Below are positions 20,829 through 33,938 of a DNA stretch of 64,000 bases, piece by piece. The position numbers and the translations under genes are program-made. The DNA is taken from positions 206,883,621 to 206,947,620 of the forward strand of contig OV884057.1 of the NCBI GenBank assembly GCA_930367215.1, in the 5' to 3' direction. The notes below the pieces were generated by a model. It was not told the DNA's origin, did no database searches, and worked only from the letters and a program-made list of their open reading frames with translations. The DNA is from Pollenia angustigena (taxonomy: Eukaryota; Arthropoda; Insecta; Diptera; Polleniidae). Numbering within the stretch: position 1 is the stretch's first letter; each line of letters begins with the position of its first letter.

Positions 20829-22853
20829 TGGCGATGACCCTAATTTGGTTGCACAGTGTAATGCTTCATATTCAACACAAAGAACTGTTATATTAATCTA
20901 AAGCCAATACATAACATTATCACGTTCCGGCAGGTAAATGATAACCTATCGGTCTCGAAACATTTTCTATAAATACTAGGATGTTCGGGCTTAACCGACT
21001 ATACTTTTTTTTTATTATTTTTAAACTTCTGCTTAATTTTATTTTTTCTACCAAAATATTGAAAGATTTTAATTTGTTGAATTTGTTCAGTAATAATTGA
21101 ACCGTCTTATTCTTAGGCTGAATTATCGAAAATTAGTTTTATTCCAGCTTCACAACTCCCTTGTTCAAATAACATTCAGTGTATGTTTACTGGCAAACAC
21201 AATATCAAACGAATTTTTTACTTACTTTTACTTCAATTACACACGTACACACCGACAGATGTAGAAATAAGAACCTTAAGCAGTCAGCCGTTTGTATTTT
21301 CAGTTTTTTTTTTCTATTTCTAACGTGAATAAATTCTTAGAAACGAACAACGAAAACAAATCACAGTTGGGGTGTTGCCCCTGAGTAATCCACAATTATC
21401 TGATGCTGTCGTATCGTTTGTTATTATCGTTTTTGTTTTATTTTCTTTAATTTGTATTGTATTGAAGAAGATTTCTTGCAGCTTAAAAAAAGAACCTAAA
21501 AAGAGATTTTCTTTTTTATACCCTTGACATGAAATCTTAACAAAGACGCATGTAATCCAAAGTGATTCCAAATTTAAAATAAACTTTAAACCGAATTTCG
21601 TAGTTGGTATTAAAAAAAAACACAGTTTTGCTTTTCACAAAAAGTTTTTTATATGTTTGAAAATGTCGTAACCAATCCAGAGAAATGTTTAATATAATTT
21701 TAAACCGCTTTGTAATATGACATCATCTTTTTTTATTTGGCTTGTTTAATATTTTATTTTATTTTTTTTTTTTGAAACATAAAAAAACACAAACTAACAT
21801 ACACTTAAAATAACCTTGACTTCAATCTTTGTGATATTTTTTATTTTTTGTTGTTTCTTTACTTTCTCTAGCACTTAAAGTTTAAATAAATATTCTTTTA
21901 GCAAATTTTTACATAAACAGAATTTTTCTGTTTGACACTTTTCTTGCACTCACTTTAAAAACTTCCTTGAAATATCTATTTTGTTTAAGTTTTTAATTTG
22001 TTTCTTTTCTTTCCGTTTACACCTTTAAACACACATTTAATCCTTTTTTAATTTGTTGTAGTTTAAAATTTTTATGTTTGAGAAAAAAAAAACTACCGTT
22101 ATTAGTTTAAAATTGTCCGTTCTTTAGTACCGTTATGTTTACAAGTTTATCTGCAACTGATTCAAAAAATATTTTAACGTGTGAAAAGCATCCTTTCTCT
22201 ATTAGATGCTGTTCACTGAGAAAAAGCTTTCTCTCCTCTCATTTTACACAAAACAACGTTCTTTATCTCTTCTCTCTCCAAATAACGGGAAATTCCTTGT
22301 AAATATGCAAAGTTTGTTTATGTTGGTGGTTTATTTTGATTTGGTTTTTATCTGAATTGATGCTGTTTGTTGTTGTTGCTGTTTTTTAAATAATCTTTAC
22401 AACGTGGTCGTTTGTTTGTGGGTTTTTTTGCTAAAAGACTGTATCAAAACAACTGCATATTTTTGTTTATTTGCAATTCATTTCAGTGTGTTTTTCTCGG
22501 TGTTATATCCTTTGTTCTTGTTGTATTGTGGCAGCGTAAAAGCTTGTGTGTGTATTTCTGTTATATTTATAAATAATATTGTGGCATGTTTTGTGTATCA
22601 GCTGTTTTAATGCCATTAAGTTTCGGTTTTTGTTTTTATACTTTTCTATTAAGAGCGATTTATATAGGAGTAATGTATTTTAAAGCAAGGTTTAAGTTAA
22701 GTTTCAAGAGACGTCGTGACAAAAAAAAAAAAAAATACCTACAAACATTGATTTATTTTGAATATTTAAGTTTATTTTATTCAATATTTTAATATATTTA
22801 TTCCTTTTTTTTTAATTCCTTATGCATAAAAGGAGACGAAAACAAACAGACAA
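20829..22853. other. AT-rich stretch, no supported gene
   Basis: Low-complexity T- and A-rich DNA. Pyrimidine-rich patches with CTCTCTCC at about 22190-22280 look promoter- or leader-like, but no following coding frame supports a gene. TTTTTATACCCTTGACATG at 21516 may be a lone DINE-1-like left tip. Confidence 0.45.
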
Positions 22854-23125
22854 TCAGGTATGTGATGGAAATCGATTTTAAAAACGATACGATTTGAAAC
22901 CGAAAATATCGTTTTCAGTATCTTTTAAAATGGATTTTAAATGCATATTCCTTTTATTTTCTGTGTTTATTCTTTAAAATTTTATATTATATACGTTAAC
23001 TGCAGTGTATTCTGAACGAAAATTTAAGACTTTAATTCAGAAATAGATTTTAAAATCGTTCGAAATTCATCACACCTTTTAAAAACGATCGTTTTGAAAT
23101 CGATCGATTTTCATCACATACCTGA
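22854..23125. mobile_element. MITE with TCAGGTATGTGATGGAAATC termini
   Basis: A 272-bp element; ends TCAGGTATGTGATG and CATCACATACCTGA are perfect inverted copies, and pairing continues through ATCGATTTTAAAAACGAT-like words. CAGG termini would suit a hAT-type element, but no 8-bp TSD is visible. Non-coding. Confidence 0.7.
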
Positions 23126-24084
23126 ATATGTATCTTTGATAATTTAACTTGCATGTGCCCGTGCAGAAAACTGAACTGGCAAATTGTTTTTTTTTGGCGT
23201 TGTTTTCTTACGAAGACAATAAAATAAAGCAATTTGTTTTTTAATTTAGTTTTTTTCGGTTTTACCCACTTACAACAACAATTCGTGTCAGAAAAGAGCC
23301 AACCAATTGTAGAGGAATGAATGTAAGAGGAGATAAACTCACTGTTTATTGTTGATGTTTTGTTTAAGATTTGATATTGTTACAAGTAAGACTTTGAGTG
23401 TTTTATAATTCTTATTCGCTTTAGGGTTTTATTTGTATAATATTTTTAGCTTTTCTAAAATCTTTGGAAAAGGTTTCCTGATGATCTGGCCCAAGCAACC
23501 AGTGAAATGCGTATAGAAGCTGGCTTTCCCTCAACAATAAATTTCAGAATACATATTTATCAAATATGAAAAAATTGGATATTCGCATATCTGCTCATAT
23601 TTTGATCATAAATGATACTTTCGTTGCAAGAAAATGGTACCCTACTGATAAATTATTTTTTTAATAAATAAAAATGATAAGTTGTGGTCTTGGAGTTTGT
23701 TTACGTGATGACTAGATTTTTTTTTCATTAAGGCCAGAGGTGATATTTTATATATATGGGGCAATCCAAGTCAAATCAGACAGTTTGGAGAAAAATTTTC
23801 TTTCCCAAAGCACATTTCAGCAAATTTTCAGATTTTTTTGGCTTATGGTTACAGATATATCGAATATTTAAAAAAAATCAAGTTATAAGAAAACCATGTT
23901 CAAATAAATACTCATTACTTTTTCAATGTTAGTCCATATAGAATAATTTGTTTTTTTTCTGTTTTTGTCTATTATCCAAAAACAAAAAAAAACAATAGAA
24001 AAAATTTTGCACAGTGAACTTCTTTCTATTTTCGGGATTTAATATCTTTAATATATTTCTTTCACTTATTTTTTCTTAAATTTT
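23126..24084. other. AT-rich stretch, nothing recognised
   Basis: No coding frame, TIR or tandem structure could be supported. Confidence 0.5.
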
Positions 24085-24704
24085 TATACCCACACCACAA
24101 TAGTGGAGAGGGTATTGTGCTGATGTGTGTAACACCTTTAATTATACCGATCGACTCTGAATCACTTTCTGAGTCAAACTAACGATGTATGTCCGGCTGG
24201 CTAGCAGGCCATGTAACCTTGTGCGCAAATTACAGGTCGCAATTTTGGAGATAATTTGATAAAATTTGGGACAAAGGTTCTTATTGGAAGTTAGAGAGAT
24301 ATTTCTTCCTCTCAGAAACAATCAAAACGATTTTAATGAAATTTAAAACATAAATAGAACCATATCCGTATGGACACAAAAGAAACGCATTTCTTAACAA
24401 ATAGTACCACGAGGGGAGACAGGGTAAATTTCTGCCTCTCAAACCGATTTTAATGTAATTTAAACTATAGATAGAACCATATCTATATGGACACATAAGC
24501 TATACAGTTTTTCAAAAATAGGACCACAAGGGGAGATAGGGGGACATTAGTGCCTCTCACAAACTTTCAAACCGATTTTAATGAAGCTTATAAAAATAAG
24601 TAAATCCATATTTTTGTGGACACATAAGCATGATGTGTTTTTAATACTGTGTTGTAGGGTATCATATGGTCGGGCTTGACCGACTATACTTTCTTACTTG
24701 TTTT
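24085..24704 (+). mobile_element. DINE-1-like element, GGTCGGGC subfamily, complete
   Basis: Left tip TTTTATACCCACACCACAAT with a paired GAGAGGGTAT, interior CGATCGACTCTGAATCACTT and three degenerate copies of a roughly 120-bp block (AAACCGATTTTAATGAA..., GGGGAGA). The right end has GGGTATCATATGGTCGGGCT, a hairpin GTCGG/CCGAC and TATACTTTCTTACTTGTTTT. Same architecture as Drosophila INE-1. Non-coding. Confidence 0.8.
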
Positions 24705-24754
24705 TTATAATGGTTACACAGTACAACAAAATTAAGATTTTTTTAAATTTTCAG

Positions 24755-24831
24755 AAATAAAAATAGCTGATTCTTATGTAGATTCATCTGCTGATGATGA
24801 TGACGTCATTCGTTTCTCCCAGATTTTCTGA
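24755..24831 (+). other. Possible terminal coding exon (weak)
   Basis: A T-rich tract ending TTTTCAG (24754) precedes an open stretch reading IKIADSYVDSSADDDDVIRF, then SQIF and TGA. AATAAA follows seven bases after the stop. The acidic serine-rich tail looks more protein-like than its surroundings, but it is only 25 codons and no upstream exon was found. It could equally be chance. Confidence 0.15.
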
Positions 24832-25387
24832 CATCTAAATAAAATTAGCTTTTAATTCTCATCTTGCTTGAGAGATATTTTATAATAATTTAAAAGAATA
24901 CTTAAAAAATTTTTTCTACTCCCCCCACTATAATTTGGTTTTTATGTCAACTTTATCATTAATAACGTAATCATTAGAAACATAATGGCTAAGAAAAGAC
25001 GTTGTACAAATAATCCAAACAGTTTTATTTTATTGTTTTTGGTGATTTTATCCTTGAACAGTTTGTAGGTATTCACATTGACTCTGTAAAATAAATTTAT
25101 TTAGTAAAAATGTTTATGTGAAGAGCAACATTTTTGGTAAAACAAAGCAAGTATAGAAAATAAGGTAAAGTTGTTTTCAAAATATTTCAGAACCCTTTTA
25201 ATGGACTTTAAATTTATTAAATTTACTAAAGATAGTTTGTTGGAATGTCTAGAGTATGCACGCATTGAAAACTGAGGGAAAAAGTTTTAAATTGCAAAAG
25301 TTTAAGGACTTACCTTAAAAAAAATATAGTTTTTAATATCCTTGCAATACAAGTTAGATATCCTTATTTTCTGGCCAAAAAGAATTT
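24832..25387. other. AT-rich stretch, nothing recognised
   Basis: No supported frame or repeat between two DINE-1-like copies. Confidence 0.5.
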
Positions 25388-25858
25388 GAATACCCACAAC
25401 ACAATAGTGGAGAGGGTATTATGCATTTGTGCTGATGTGTGTAACACCTTAAAATATTGGTCCTACACCCACCTTAAAGTATACCGATCGACTCAGAATC
25501 ACTTTCTGAGTTGATCTAACGATGTCCGTCCGGCTGGCAGGTTGGCTGGCTGGCTGTCCATGTAACCTTGAGCGCAAAGTACAGGTCGCAATTAAGGAGA
25601 TAATTTAAAAAAATATATATAGATTCTTATTGGCACAAGGACCAAGCCTATTGAAAATGGGCCAAATCGTATGACCACGAGGGGAGTTAGTGGGCAGTTT
25701 CTGTCCCTCAGAAACTATCAAACCGATTTTAATGAAATTTAAAACGTAGATATATCCCTATTCATATAGCCATACACTCTCAAAAATTTGATTTTAAAGA
25801 CTGTGGTGTAGGGTATCATATGGTCGGGCTTCACCGACTATACTTTCTTACTTGTTTT
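25388..25858 (+). mobile_element. DINE-1-like element, GGTCGGGC subfamily, shorter copy
   Basis: Same ends as 24085-24704 (ATACCCACAACACAATAGTG at left; CATATGGTCGGGCTTCACCG then ACTTTCTTACTTGTTTT at right) in the same orientation, with fewer internal blocks (471 bp). The right hairpin has one changed base (GGGCTTCACCGAC). Confidence 0.8.
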
Positions 25859-25967
25859 ATTTTCTTCTTTTAAATTTACTGAGATAAAAACATTTCAAGT
25901 CAACTAAATATACAATATTTTGCTGTTATATGTACATATACCGTTACTTATTATTAGGGATGAGATT

Positions 25968-26095
25968 TCCATGCAAATGCATGTTTTTTGTCGATAGTCT
26001 AAAATCGATGTCGACCAATTATCTTTCCGAATCATTTAATTTGCGTTAAAATTGCATCGATTTGTGTTTGCATATTTTAAGATTTTTGAGAGATG
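25968..26095 (+). repeat. Dispersed repeat, partner of 39365-39510
   Basis: GAGATTTCCATGCAAATGCA plus TGTTTTTTGTCGATAGTCTA continues as an inverted match to 39510-39365 (TGCATTCGCATGGAAATCAC and upstream). Nature unknown; non-coding. Confidence 0.6.
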
Positions 26096-26462
26096 TATTT
26101 TTTAAATATCCCTATTATAAAAAAAAGTTCTTTAAAAAATTTCAAAATTGTATTAAAAAAAATCTTCCAAAAAAGATTTTTTTAAATCAATAAATTACTT
26201 TTTTGGAGCTTTTTTAATAAAATTAATAATGTGGAATGAAGAATAGCCAGACAAATAAAAAAACCCAAAATGTTTTGTAAAAAAAAAAAACAAATTTCAA
26301 CTATTTTTGATCTGTAGTCAAATGTGCGATCTGAGTTAGAAAATGAAGTGGTAGAAAATGAAGTGGCATCCTTCAAGTATGCTGAGATATAAAAAAGTAT
26401 TTATTGGATTATGCAAACAAAAATTTAAATTATGTAGTTTTAAAAATTATTATTTATTTGTA

Positions 26463-27595
26463 TACACGCAGAGAAAAAATATGGTTGGGCATGGTTACGG
26501 CAACAACACTATGTTAAATGTAACAATATATTGTTGTCGTACACAAACAATTGTTATTTTTATTTAATATCAACAATATTATAGTTACTGTAAACATATC
26601 AATGTTTATCGCAATTATGAATTTGAGTAGTGTTGACCGAAAAATAATTATTTTTCTAACAACTTAATTATGATAACTTTCTAAACATATTATATTTCTC
26701 ACAACCATATCATGATATTTAATAGCCATAACATGATAACTTTCTATACATTTATCATATTATGTTAAAGATGCATTCAAACTATTTTTACTCTAATCAT
26801 ATTATGTTAGCGCCATTTGTAAAATAAATTTTAAGAAATTGTGTGGTTTTTTTTATTTGTGAGCGGTTAAACAATTAAAAGATAAAATTCCATAAAAAAA
26901 TAAGTCTAAAGAAATTAAAAAATTAAAATATTAGCGGAGTTCATTCAAGTATTAGTGATGTAATAGTGCAAATGCAAAATATCATAGTTGTTTTGTAAAA
27001 TCCAACAACAAAACACACAGAGATTTCGTTATATTTTATAAAAGTGTTACGATATTTCATCAACATCTTAAAATCGAAAAAATGGACACACGCGGTTGCC
27101 CATGAAAACCAAAGATTTTTCATTTGCTCTTTTGCAAGCCTGATATTGAACTCCGCTATTTGATTAACATTAAGAAAAATTGTAAAAAGCCACAAAATAA
27201 AAAATCGATGCAAAAATATTTTAATTTATTTTGTATTTTTATGACAGCTATGAAAGGTGCTGTATCATAATATGATTGCTTCTAAATTTATTATGATTAA
27301 CATGATGATAATATGATTACTTCTTAGCTTATTATGATTAACATGACAATAATATGATTAATTTCTTAGCTTATTATGATTAACATGACAATAATTTGAT
27401 AACTTCTTAACTTAGTATGATTAACAGAATAATAATATGATTGAGGGAAAAATAATATGATGACATATTACGAGAATATTTAGTCATAATATGATTCAAA
27501 AATAATCTTAATATGGTGACTACAATCATAATTCTTATCATAATATGTTGCTCTTAGAATATGTTTACCACAACTATGTTTTTTCTTTGCGTGTA
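26463..27595. mobile_element. TIR element with TACACGCAGAGAAAA ends and iterated ATTATG words
   Basis: Ends TACACGCAGAGAAAAAATAT and ATGTTTTTTCTTTGCGTGTA are inverted copies with one or two mismatches. The interior carries many ATAATATGATTA and ATTATGATTAACATGA words, including four near-tandem copies of about 50 bp at 27260-27430. A smaller inverted pair, TAGCGGAGTTCA at 26933 and TGAACTCCGCTA at about 27149, encloses a less repetitive 230-bp core that may be a nested insert. Non-coding. Confidence 0.6.
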
Positions 27596-28974
27596 GCGAC
27601 AATACAAAACTTTTTTATATTGTTGAAAAATTGAGTGCGATTTTATTTTTATTTTACCAATTAAAATAAAGTAATTTAAATATATAAGTGCTTTTAAAAT
27701 GTTTTAAAAAATGTTAAAACAATAATAACTAGATTTTTTTATTGTCTTATTCCAAATAAAATACGACTTTTAAAAAATGTCCAAAATTGTCCGGTGCGAA
27801 ACAAAAACAAAACTGATAATTATACTCTATATAATATAATATTATTCTGTAAATATTTTCACCAACTATTTCCAATTCTTTTAAATAAATACATTTTTGT
27901 AAAATAACATTTGCATGAAAACTTCGATATTTTTCAAAAATGGCTGCAAAGTTATTCTAAATAGGACAAGAAGAAAACTGTTTTTTTTAGTTTTTTCTTT
28001 TAAAACAAGCGGAAATATAATAGTTCTGAAAAGTATATTAAATACATACTAGAAAAATTACGACTTTTTTGTATTCATTTAAAACAGAAGTAGTGGGAAA
28101 GCTCAATTTGCTAAAAATGGCTTAAGTCCCGAAATGGCAAGTAAGTTTTTCAAGATTCAAAGCACTGGTGTCTGCTGACACACGCAAGATTCATGTGCAT
28201 GGTCAATCCGCCACACTGTTAGCTGACTAATTTTTCAGCCAGGCTACGACTCATCGGGTTGGAGCGGGTCTTCGTTGCAAATGAACCTGCATAAACAATA
28301 TTTTATGAAAAAATTTGTATTGACTTAATTACCCGAAAACAACAGCAACCAAACGCTAGGAACAATTATCTTCCGTTTTCGGGGATAATGATGTCATTAA
28401 ATCCCCGACAGGCCCTCTCCAGTTTCCACCCTAAATGCCCTTCCATGCTGCTAAAGAAGGGAGGCTACAAGTCTTTCATCACGAAGGCAAAATGAGTCAG
28501 ATCTAATAATTCTTGCAGCATGAATTTCAGCTTGCAAAAGGGAGAACGGGACATGACATAGCTGTTGTTTTTAAGATACAATAAAAAGTATTATCTCGTT
28601 ATATCGTTCTCACGCCTTAACGCTTGCACACATCGCTGAATACTTCCATTGAAAGTTATTAAACTTAGGAGAAGGTGGCCTATGCTGCCAATGCTCAATG
28701 CCATATTCAGTTTCAGAATTTTTTCTTTTTTTATTATTTTGTTGATGTTAAGTGATGAATTGCAAATTTGAAGCCTCACTAAACATGATTGCTAGTGATG
28801 TTTAAAAATTTTGGCCTCAAAAAAAAAAAAAAAAAAAATAAAAAAAAATTGTTTGATTTAAAAAAACGCAATAATCAGTTTATTGCAACTTTTTTTTCAT
28901 CACTCGTTTGAGTGCAAATAAAAATGATGCACAAAATTAAAAATCAAAAACTTGATTTTCATTATTAAAAACTA
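27596..28974. other. No supported gene; less AT-rich patch at 28130-28560
   Basis: The patch at 28130-28560 is clearly richer in G+C than its surroundings (for example GACAGGCCCTCTCCAGTTTCC at 28408, quoted in part) and may be the remnant of a LINE 3' region or host exon, but all six frames are broken. A-rich low-complexity DNA lies at 28819-28849. Confidence 0.4.
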
Positions 28975-29260
28975 CTAATAAAGCAAATCTAGCACAGGGT
29001 TTTTAGAAGTTAGCTCGGGTTCCCGTAATATGGGCCCCTTAAGTTTTTGAATTTTTTAAAAAGAATTAACTCAAAAAAAATATACTTAATGTACTTCTGA
29101 GCTAAAAAATAATTTCAGATGTCTGCAGGAGAATCGTATGGCGATTATTTTCTTAGAATCTATTAACCCTCTAGCTCTCATTTTAAGGGGTCATTTTTGT
29201 CCTTTTTCGCAAGTCCTACACAAAAGTATACTAAAACGGCACTTTGTTTACTGTTAACTC
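28975..29260. repeat. Dispersed repeat related to the interior of the MITE at 20429
   Basis: Shares long phrases with 20470-20760: AAAGCAAATCT, ATATACTTAATGTACTTCTG plus AGCTAAAAAA, GGAGAATCGTATGG, and TTAACCCTCTAGCTCTCATT plus TTAAGGGGT. The outer CCAGCCTCAACAC TIRs are absent here. Confidence 0.65.
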
Positions 29261-29600
29261 TTATAAAATTGATTTAGTCACATCAGTATTCATTTATTTA
29301 GGGTAACCTATGAATAAAATAGCAAAATTAGTAATTAACGACACACTTTTTATTGTTGGCTTAGATGTAAGGCCAAAAATTCAGCTGGGGCATTTTGATC
29401 CAACGAGAATATAAATGTAAATAAAACTTATTTTTATTTGAGATCAGAAAAAATAGAGCTATTTTACTAAATTTTGCTTCTAAAGGGATCACATGATCAC
29501 ACTAGTGTTACGTATTTGAGATATATACAACTCTGTCATGATAAGTTGTTAATATATTTTGAAAATTAGTATTATGGTTAAAGTTTGGCTGAACTGTCTA

Positions 29601-30384
29601 TGCACACAGAAAAAAATACCAATGTAAAATTAACATGGAAAAATGTTGATTGAGAATCTAAGTAAATTTTAGCAAAAGTATGCCCTTACTTAAATTTATC
29701 ATTATTTCACTGTTAAAAAAATAAAAAAAAAAAAATATTTAAATATAAATAAATATGGATTCAATATTGAATCCATAAAAACCTGTTTTATATTAAAATC
29801 AAAAGTTTATCTTGTTAAATTAACATGCATACATACTTAAGTATGTACATTTTTTATTTTCATTTTTAAAATATGTTATAAAAAGAAGACAATTCCCGTA
29901 TTCTTTTAATTAAAATTATTTAGTTAAATAGTACATCAAGTTTTCAAAGTAGAATGATGACGAAAACCATATCGGGCGATTCTGCTGATGCTTCTGTTAA
30001 CAACGGAGAATACAAAATAAGTGTAACATGTGTTACAGGGGTAAGTGTTTTGAATTATTCTTAAATAAATGCATATGTTGTCTCTGAAGCTTCTTCACAC
30101 TGTTAAAACACACTCAAACCAATTTGATGTTGTTTCGACTTGAAATAACTTTCATTCAACGTGATTCCGATTGTTATTTCAAGATAAATTACGGTTTGCT
30201 CTAACTTTACTGCAATGTTAAATTAACATGAATTATAGTTATTTCAAAAGAAAAAAAATGTTGCTCGCAGTTATTGTAAAATCAGGTTGAATTAACATGA
30301 AAAACGTATTTAGCAAAATCACCACCGACAAATTTTAAATCAACCTTGTTTTCTACGTTTTTAACTTGATTTTTTTCTGTGTGT
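29601..30384. mobile_element. Possible long MITE with CACACAGAAAAAAAT ends
   Basis: ACACAGAAAAAAATACCAAT at the left and AACTTGATTTTTTTCTGTGTGT (last 20 bases quoted in sense) at the right are imperfect inverted ends. The interior repeats AAAATTAACATG-type words. The ends resemble the ACACGCAGAGAAAA family, but more distantly. Confidence 0.45.
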
Positions 30385-32374
30385 GTTTTTTTTTTAATTT
30401 TTTTAATATTTTCAAAAAATAATTTGATCAGGCCCCTGGTTCTTAAAATTACAAGTAACAAGTCTACAAGTAAAATACATTAAAAAAAGCAACAGTTTTA
30501 CACTTTTCGTTTTAAATATATTTTACTTGTAGATTTGTAACTTGTAGTTTTGAGAAACAGGGCCCAGGAAACATTTTCGTCAAAATACTTTAGACTTGTG
30601 TGAAAGTGTAAAACGTCCTTAAATACATATTTCCATTTCGGTTTAGTCAGTGTTTATACGCCTCATGTCTTATTGACAATATTGCTACTTTATAGGCGAG
30701 AGGGACGAGGGGAAAAGAAACGAGTACACAGATGCATGTTCTGTCTTTACGTTTTGCTTTTTCATTCGTTGTTTAATTTTGTTATTGTTTTCAATATCAA
30801 AAATCCACATGTCGTCAACATGACATGAATCATTTGAACGCCAATTCATGTTCAAAGAAGAAAAAGGAAGAATCTTGTCAATAAGACATGAGCCGTATGA
30901 ACTCAGACTTAGGTTAAATTTTAGTTCGATAATGTTTCATCAACATGGCTAAAAAGTAAAATTAGGTCATATTGACCCAAGAAATTCAGATGGGTTAATG
31001 TTTTTATTTTATATTTACAAGTTTTAACACTTATTATCTATATATCTATATATAAAATTGTAACGTTACTGACTGATTCATCATCGCACAGCCTAAACGC
31101 CTGAAGCTAAAAACTTGAAATTTGGATCGGAGGTGGGTCTCTTCCCAAATCGATCCACTAAGACGGGTTTCGAAATTCGAATGTTTAAGACTGGTACTCT
31201 GTTCAACATTTCACGTGAAATGCTGTCAAAACGCATATGAAAAAAAACTTGTGCGGAATATCTATGAAATAAATGTTGATAGAATTGTACTCTGTTCATT
31301 TTGTGAAAAAGTTCCGAAATGTTTCTGGCAACATTTTTTTACAACTGCGAAATAATGTAAGCTGCATTTATTTCGCGTGGAATTTTAAGCAAAAGCAAAA
31401 AAGTATGTACTGATTTAAATAAGAAATAAAAAAATTAAAATAGCACAACCAGTACCAGTTTCTTATCCATTTTTCCTTTATATTTTATTAAATTTTTTAT
31501 TAAAAAAAAATAATTTTTAGTAAAATACATGTGGGGTTTGTTTACATACGCAAAACAATGTCGCATACTTTGTAGGAATAAAATCGTCAAATTATACAAA
31601 CTCGCATGATAGGTAACATTGATACATGTCAAAATTTTCGTGTGAAATAATAAATGTTGCTCAACATTTTTCACAAATTTAAGGGGGTAAAAAACGGGTA
31701 AATGCGATAACCTTATATCTCCAAAACTAAAAGAGATACAAAAAAACTGTTATACTTATCTTTGTTCTTTAGAAAAATAAGCGGACAGGTGTCTGGTACT
31801 TTTTTGAAATTCGGCTCATTTAGGCAGAAAACGGGTAAAACCTGAATGTTTTGAACCAATAAACCTAGAAAGTTTATACCACATTCGAAACTTATCAAAA
31901 AAATAATAATATTAATTTGGTACATTTTCCAAATTCTAACGTTTAAGGGATGAAAATCGTACTTATTTTGGGTACTTTTTTCTAAACACCTTTTTCTCCA
32001 TTCATTGAGATATGCGTACTAAATTATGGGCCCCCACTACAATACTGCAATTTTTGATACTTTAATGGGGGGAAAAGTAGTACCAAAATGAAAAATTCGG
32101 GAAATTTAATATCATTCTTCAGCTTTTTGGTTCTACAACTGGTATTTTTTTGATTATCGTTAATATTGGACCTTAAAACATAAAATTCAACATGCAATGT
32201 TATGAGTGGGTACTTTTTTGTATATTAACTGGTACTTTTTGAATTTCCGGAATTTAAGCAAGTTTAAACCTAGAAAAATAAACTTTGGCATACAGATATG
32301 TCCACGAAGAAAAAGGAGACGCTGACGAAGTAGCGGATTAAATGCTAGTCATTTATAATTTTCTACATTTTCTA
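30385..32374. other. No supported gene
   Basis: 31034-31200 begins TCTATATATCTATATATAAAA and contains CTGACTGATTCATCATCGCA, phrases common in insect dispersed repeats (possibly Helitron-related), but both ends cannot be defined. 30470-30560 holds an inverted pair of AAGTAACAAGTCTACAAGTA type (about 35 bp arms). The remaining frames are short and domain-free. Confidence 0.4.
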
Positions 32375-32437
32375 CAAAAAATAATAAGTTCTAAAACATA
32401 CGAGTACAACATGTTTTAGAACTTATTATTTTTTTTA
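32375..32437. repeat. Inverted repeat, about 25-bp arms
   Basis: AAAAAATAATAAGTTCTAAA (continuing ACAT) pairs with ATGTTTTAGAACTTATTATT across an 11-base loop ACGAGTACAAC. Confidence 0.85.
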
Positions 32438-33084
32438 AATTTATTTAACATGATGCACTCACTGTAGCATTAATTTAACAATTTTTATTAAGCTGTTTTT
32501 CTATCTTTTATTTTCTTTATAACTGGAAAATCCTTAAAGAAATAAATGTTTTTATTTTCTTTAATATGAACCTTTTAAGAAGAAAAAGGAAGGTTGAAGG
32601 TAACAGATTTAAGTGTTGCAATAATTCAAGAATAACAAAAAAAAAAAAACTTTTTAGGCATGTAGATGATGCATTAAGATGTTTTATTAAAAAAACGCTT
32701 TTAAAACTAAGTACTTTTTATAATGGTTTTATTATTATTCATATACCAAGCGAAAACATTTAAAGGTGAATTTAGCTGCGTTAAAGAGTATCAGTTAAAA
32801 AGTACTCATCTTTATACCCACACCACAATATTGGAGAGGGTATAATGCATTTGTGCTGATGTATGTAACACCTTAATCGACTCAGAATCACTTAATGAGT
32901 CGCTGGCTGGCTGTTCAAGTAAATCTTGTGCGCAAAGTACATGTTGCAATTTAGGAGATAATTTGATGAAATTTGGTTATAAGATTCAAAATAGCACCAA
33001 GCCTATTGCAAATACGGCGAATCGTCTTTTTATTCTAAACTTATTTTACAGCAATCAAAATCATCTAACCAAATTTTGTTTTAA

Positions 33085-33805
33085 TCGGTCCATATTTGAC
33101 CGACTTAAGTCTATAGCGATTGAAGCCGCAAAGGCCGGTCTTAAGATAAACACTACCAAGATAAAAAACATGCGATGTAATACTATTTACTTTAACAAGT
33201 TTAAAATATGCAACGTAGAACTAGACGATGTAACATCTTTCTGCTAACTTGGTAGTATAGTTACATACACTGGCGGCTCTAGCAATGATGTGGTATACCG
33301 AATATCTAAAGCCAATCAAGCATTCGGCATATTAAGTAATATATGGAAATCAACAGTTATCTCTTTAAACACCAAGATACAGTTGTTCAACACCTGTGTG
33401 AAATCCGTGCTCCTATATGCCAGCAAGACGTGGAATGCATTGCCACGTGATATAAATGCTGTGCAGGTGTTTATCAATCGCTGCTTACGAAGAATTCTTC
33501 GAATATTCTGGCCTGCAACAATATCAAACGTACAGCTATGGAGTAGAACTTATCAACAGCCAATCCAGATTGAAATCCTTAATCGCAAATGGCGTTGGAT
33601 TGGCCATACGTTTCGCAGGCCCACAGGAGACATAGCAAAAGCCGCCATCGACTGGACACCCCAGAGTAGTACAAGAAGATGAGGCCGTCCATTGCACACA
33701 TGGAGTGGTCTTCGTTGGAGTGAAATTAAGCATAAAGCATCGCATAGAACTGAATGGAATCAGTTTGTGGTGGCCGTTTGTTCCTTATAGGAACCACAGG
33801 ATATA
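33085..33805 (+). pseudogene. LINE reverse transcriptase C-terminal fragment
   Basis: Encodes the end of an endonuclease-reverse transcriptase: AAKAGLKINTTKIKNMRCN, a stop at 33245, then VVYRISKANQAFGILSNIWK, SVLLYASKTWNALPRDINAV, FINRCLRRILRIFWPATISN, and after that NRKWRWIGHTFRRPTGDIAK and AIDWTPQSSTRR with a stop, continuing GRPLHTW. The KWRWIGHTxRR plus GRPxxTW ending is typical of RTE-like/CR1-like elements. It closely parallels 48705-49250. The 3' end runs into ATAATAATAATAATT at 33802, like the short-repeat tail of RTE-type LINEs. 5'-truncated, inserted in a DINE-1-like copy. Confidence 0.75.
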
Positions 33806-33938
33806 ATAATAATAATTATATTTGACCATAACTCCCAAATACAACTGCCGAAAACAGATTTTTTTACCATAATTTCCTTATAAATGTTAGTATTTATAGA
33901 AACTGGGAATTATTTCCTTCAGAAGGTAACTTTATATT

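Noticed and set aside
31034..31200. Helitron 5' end (TCTATATAT... start)
   Set aside because: Only a short similarity to a recalled phrase; no 3' hairpin with CTRR end could be paired with it.
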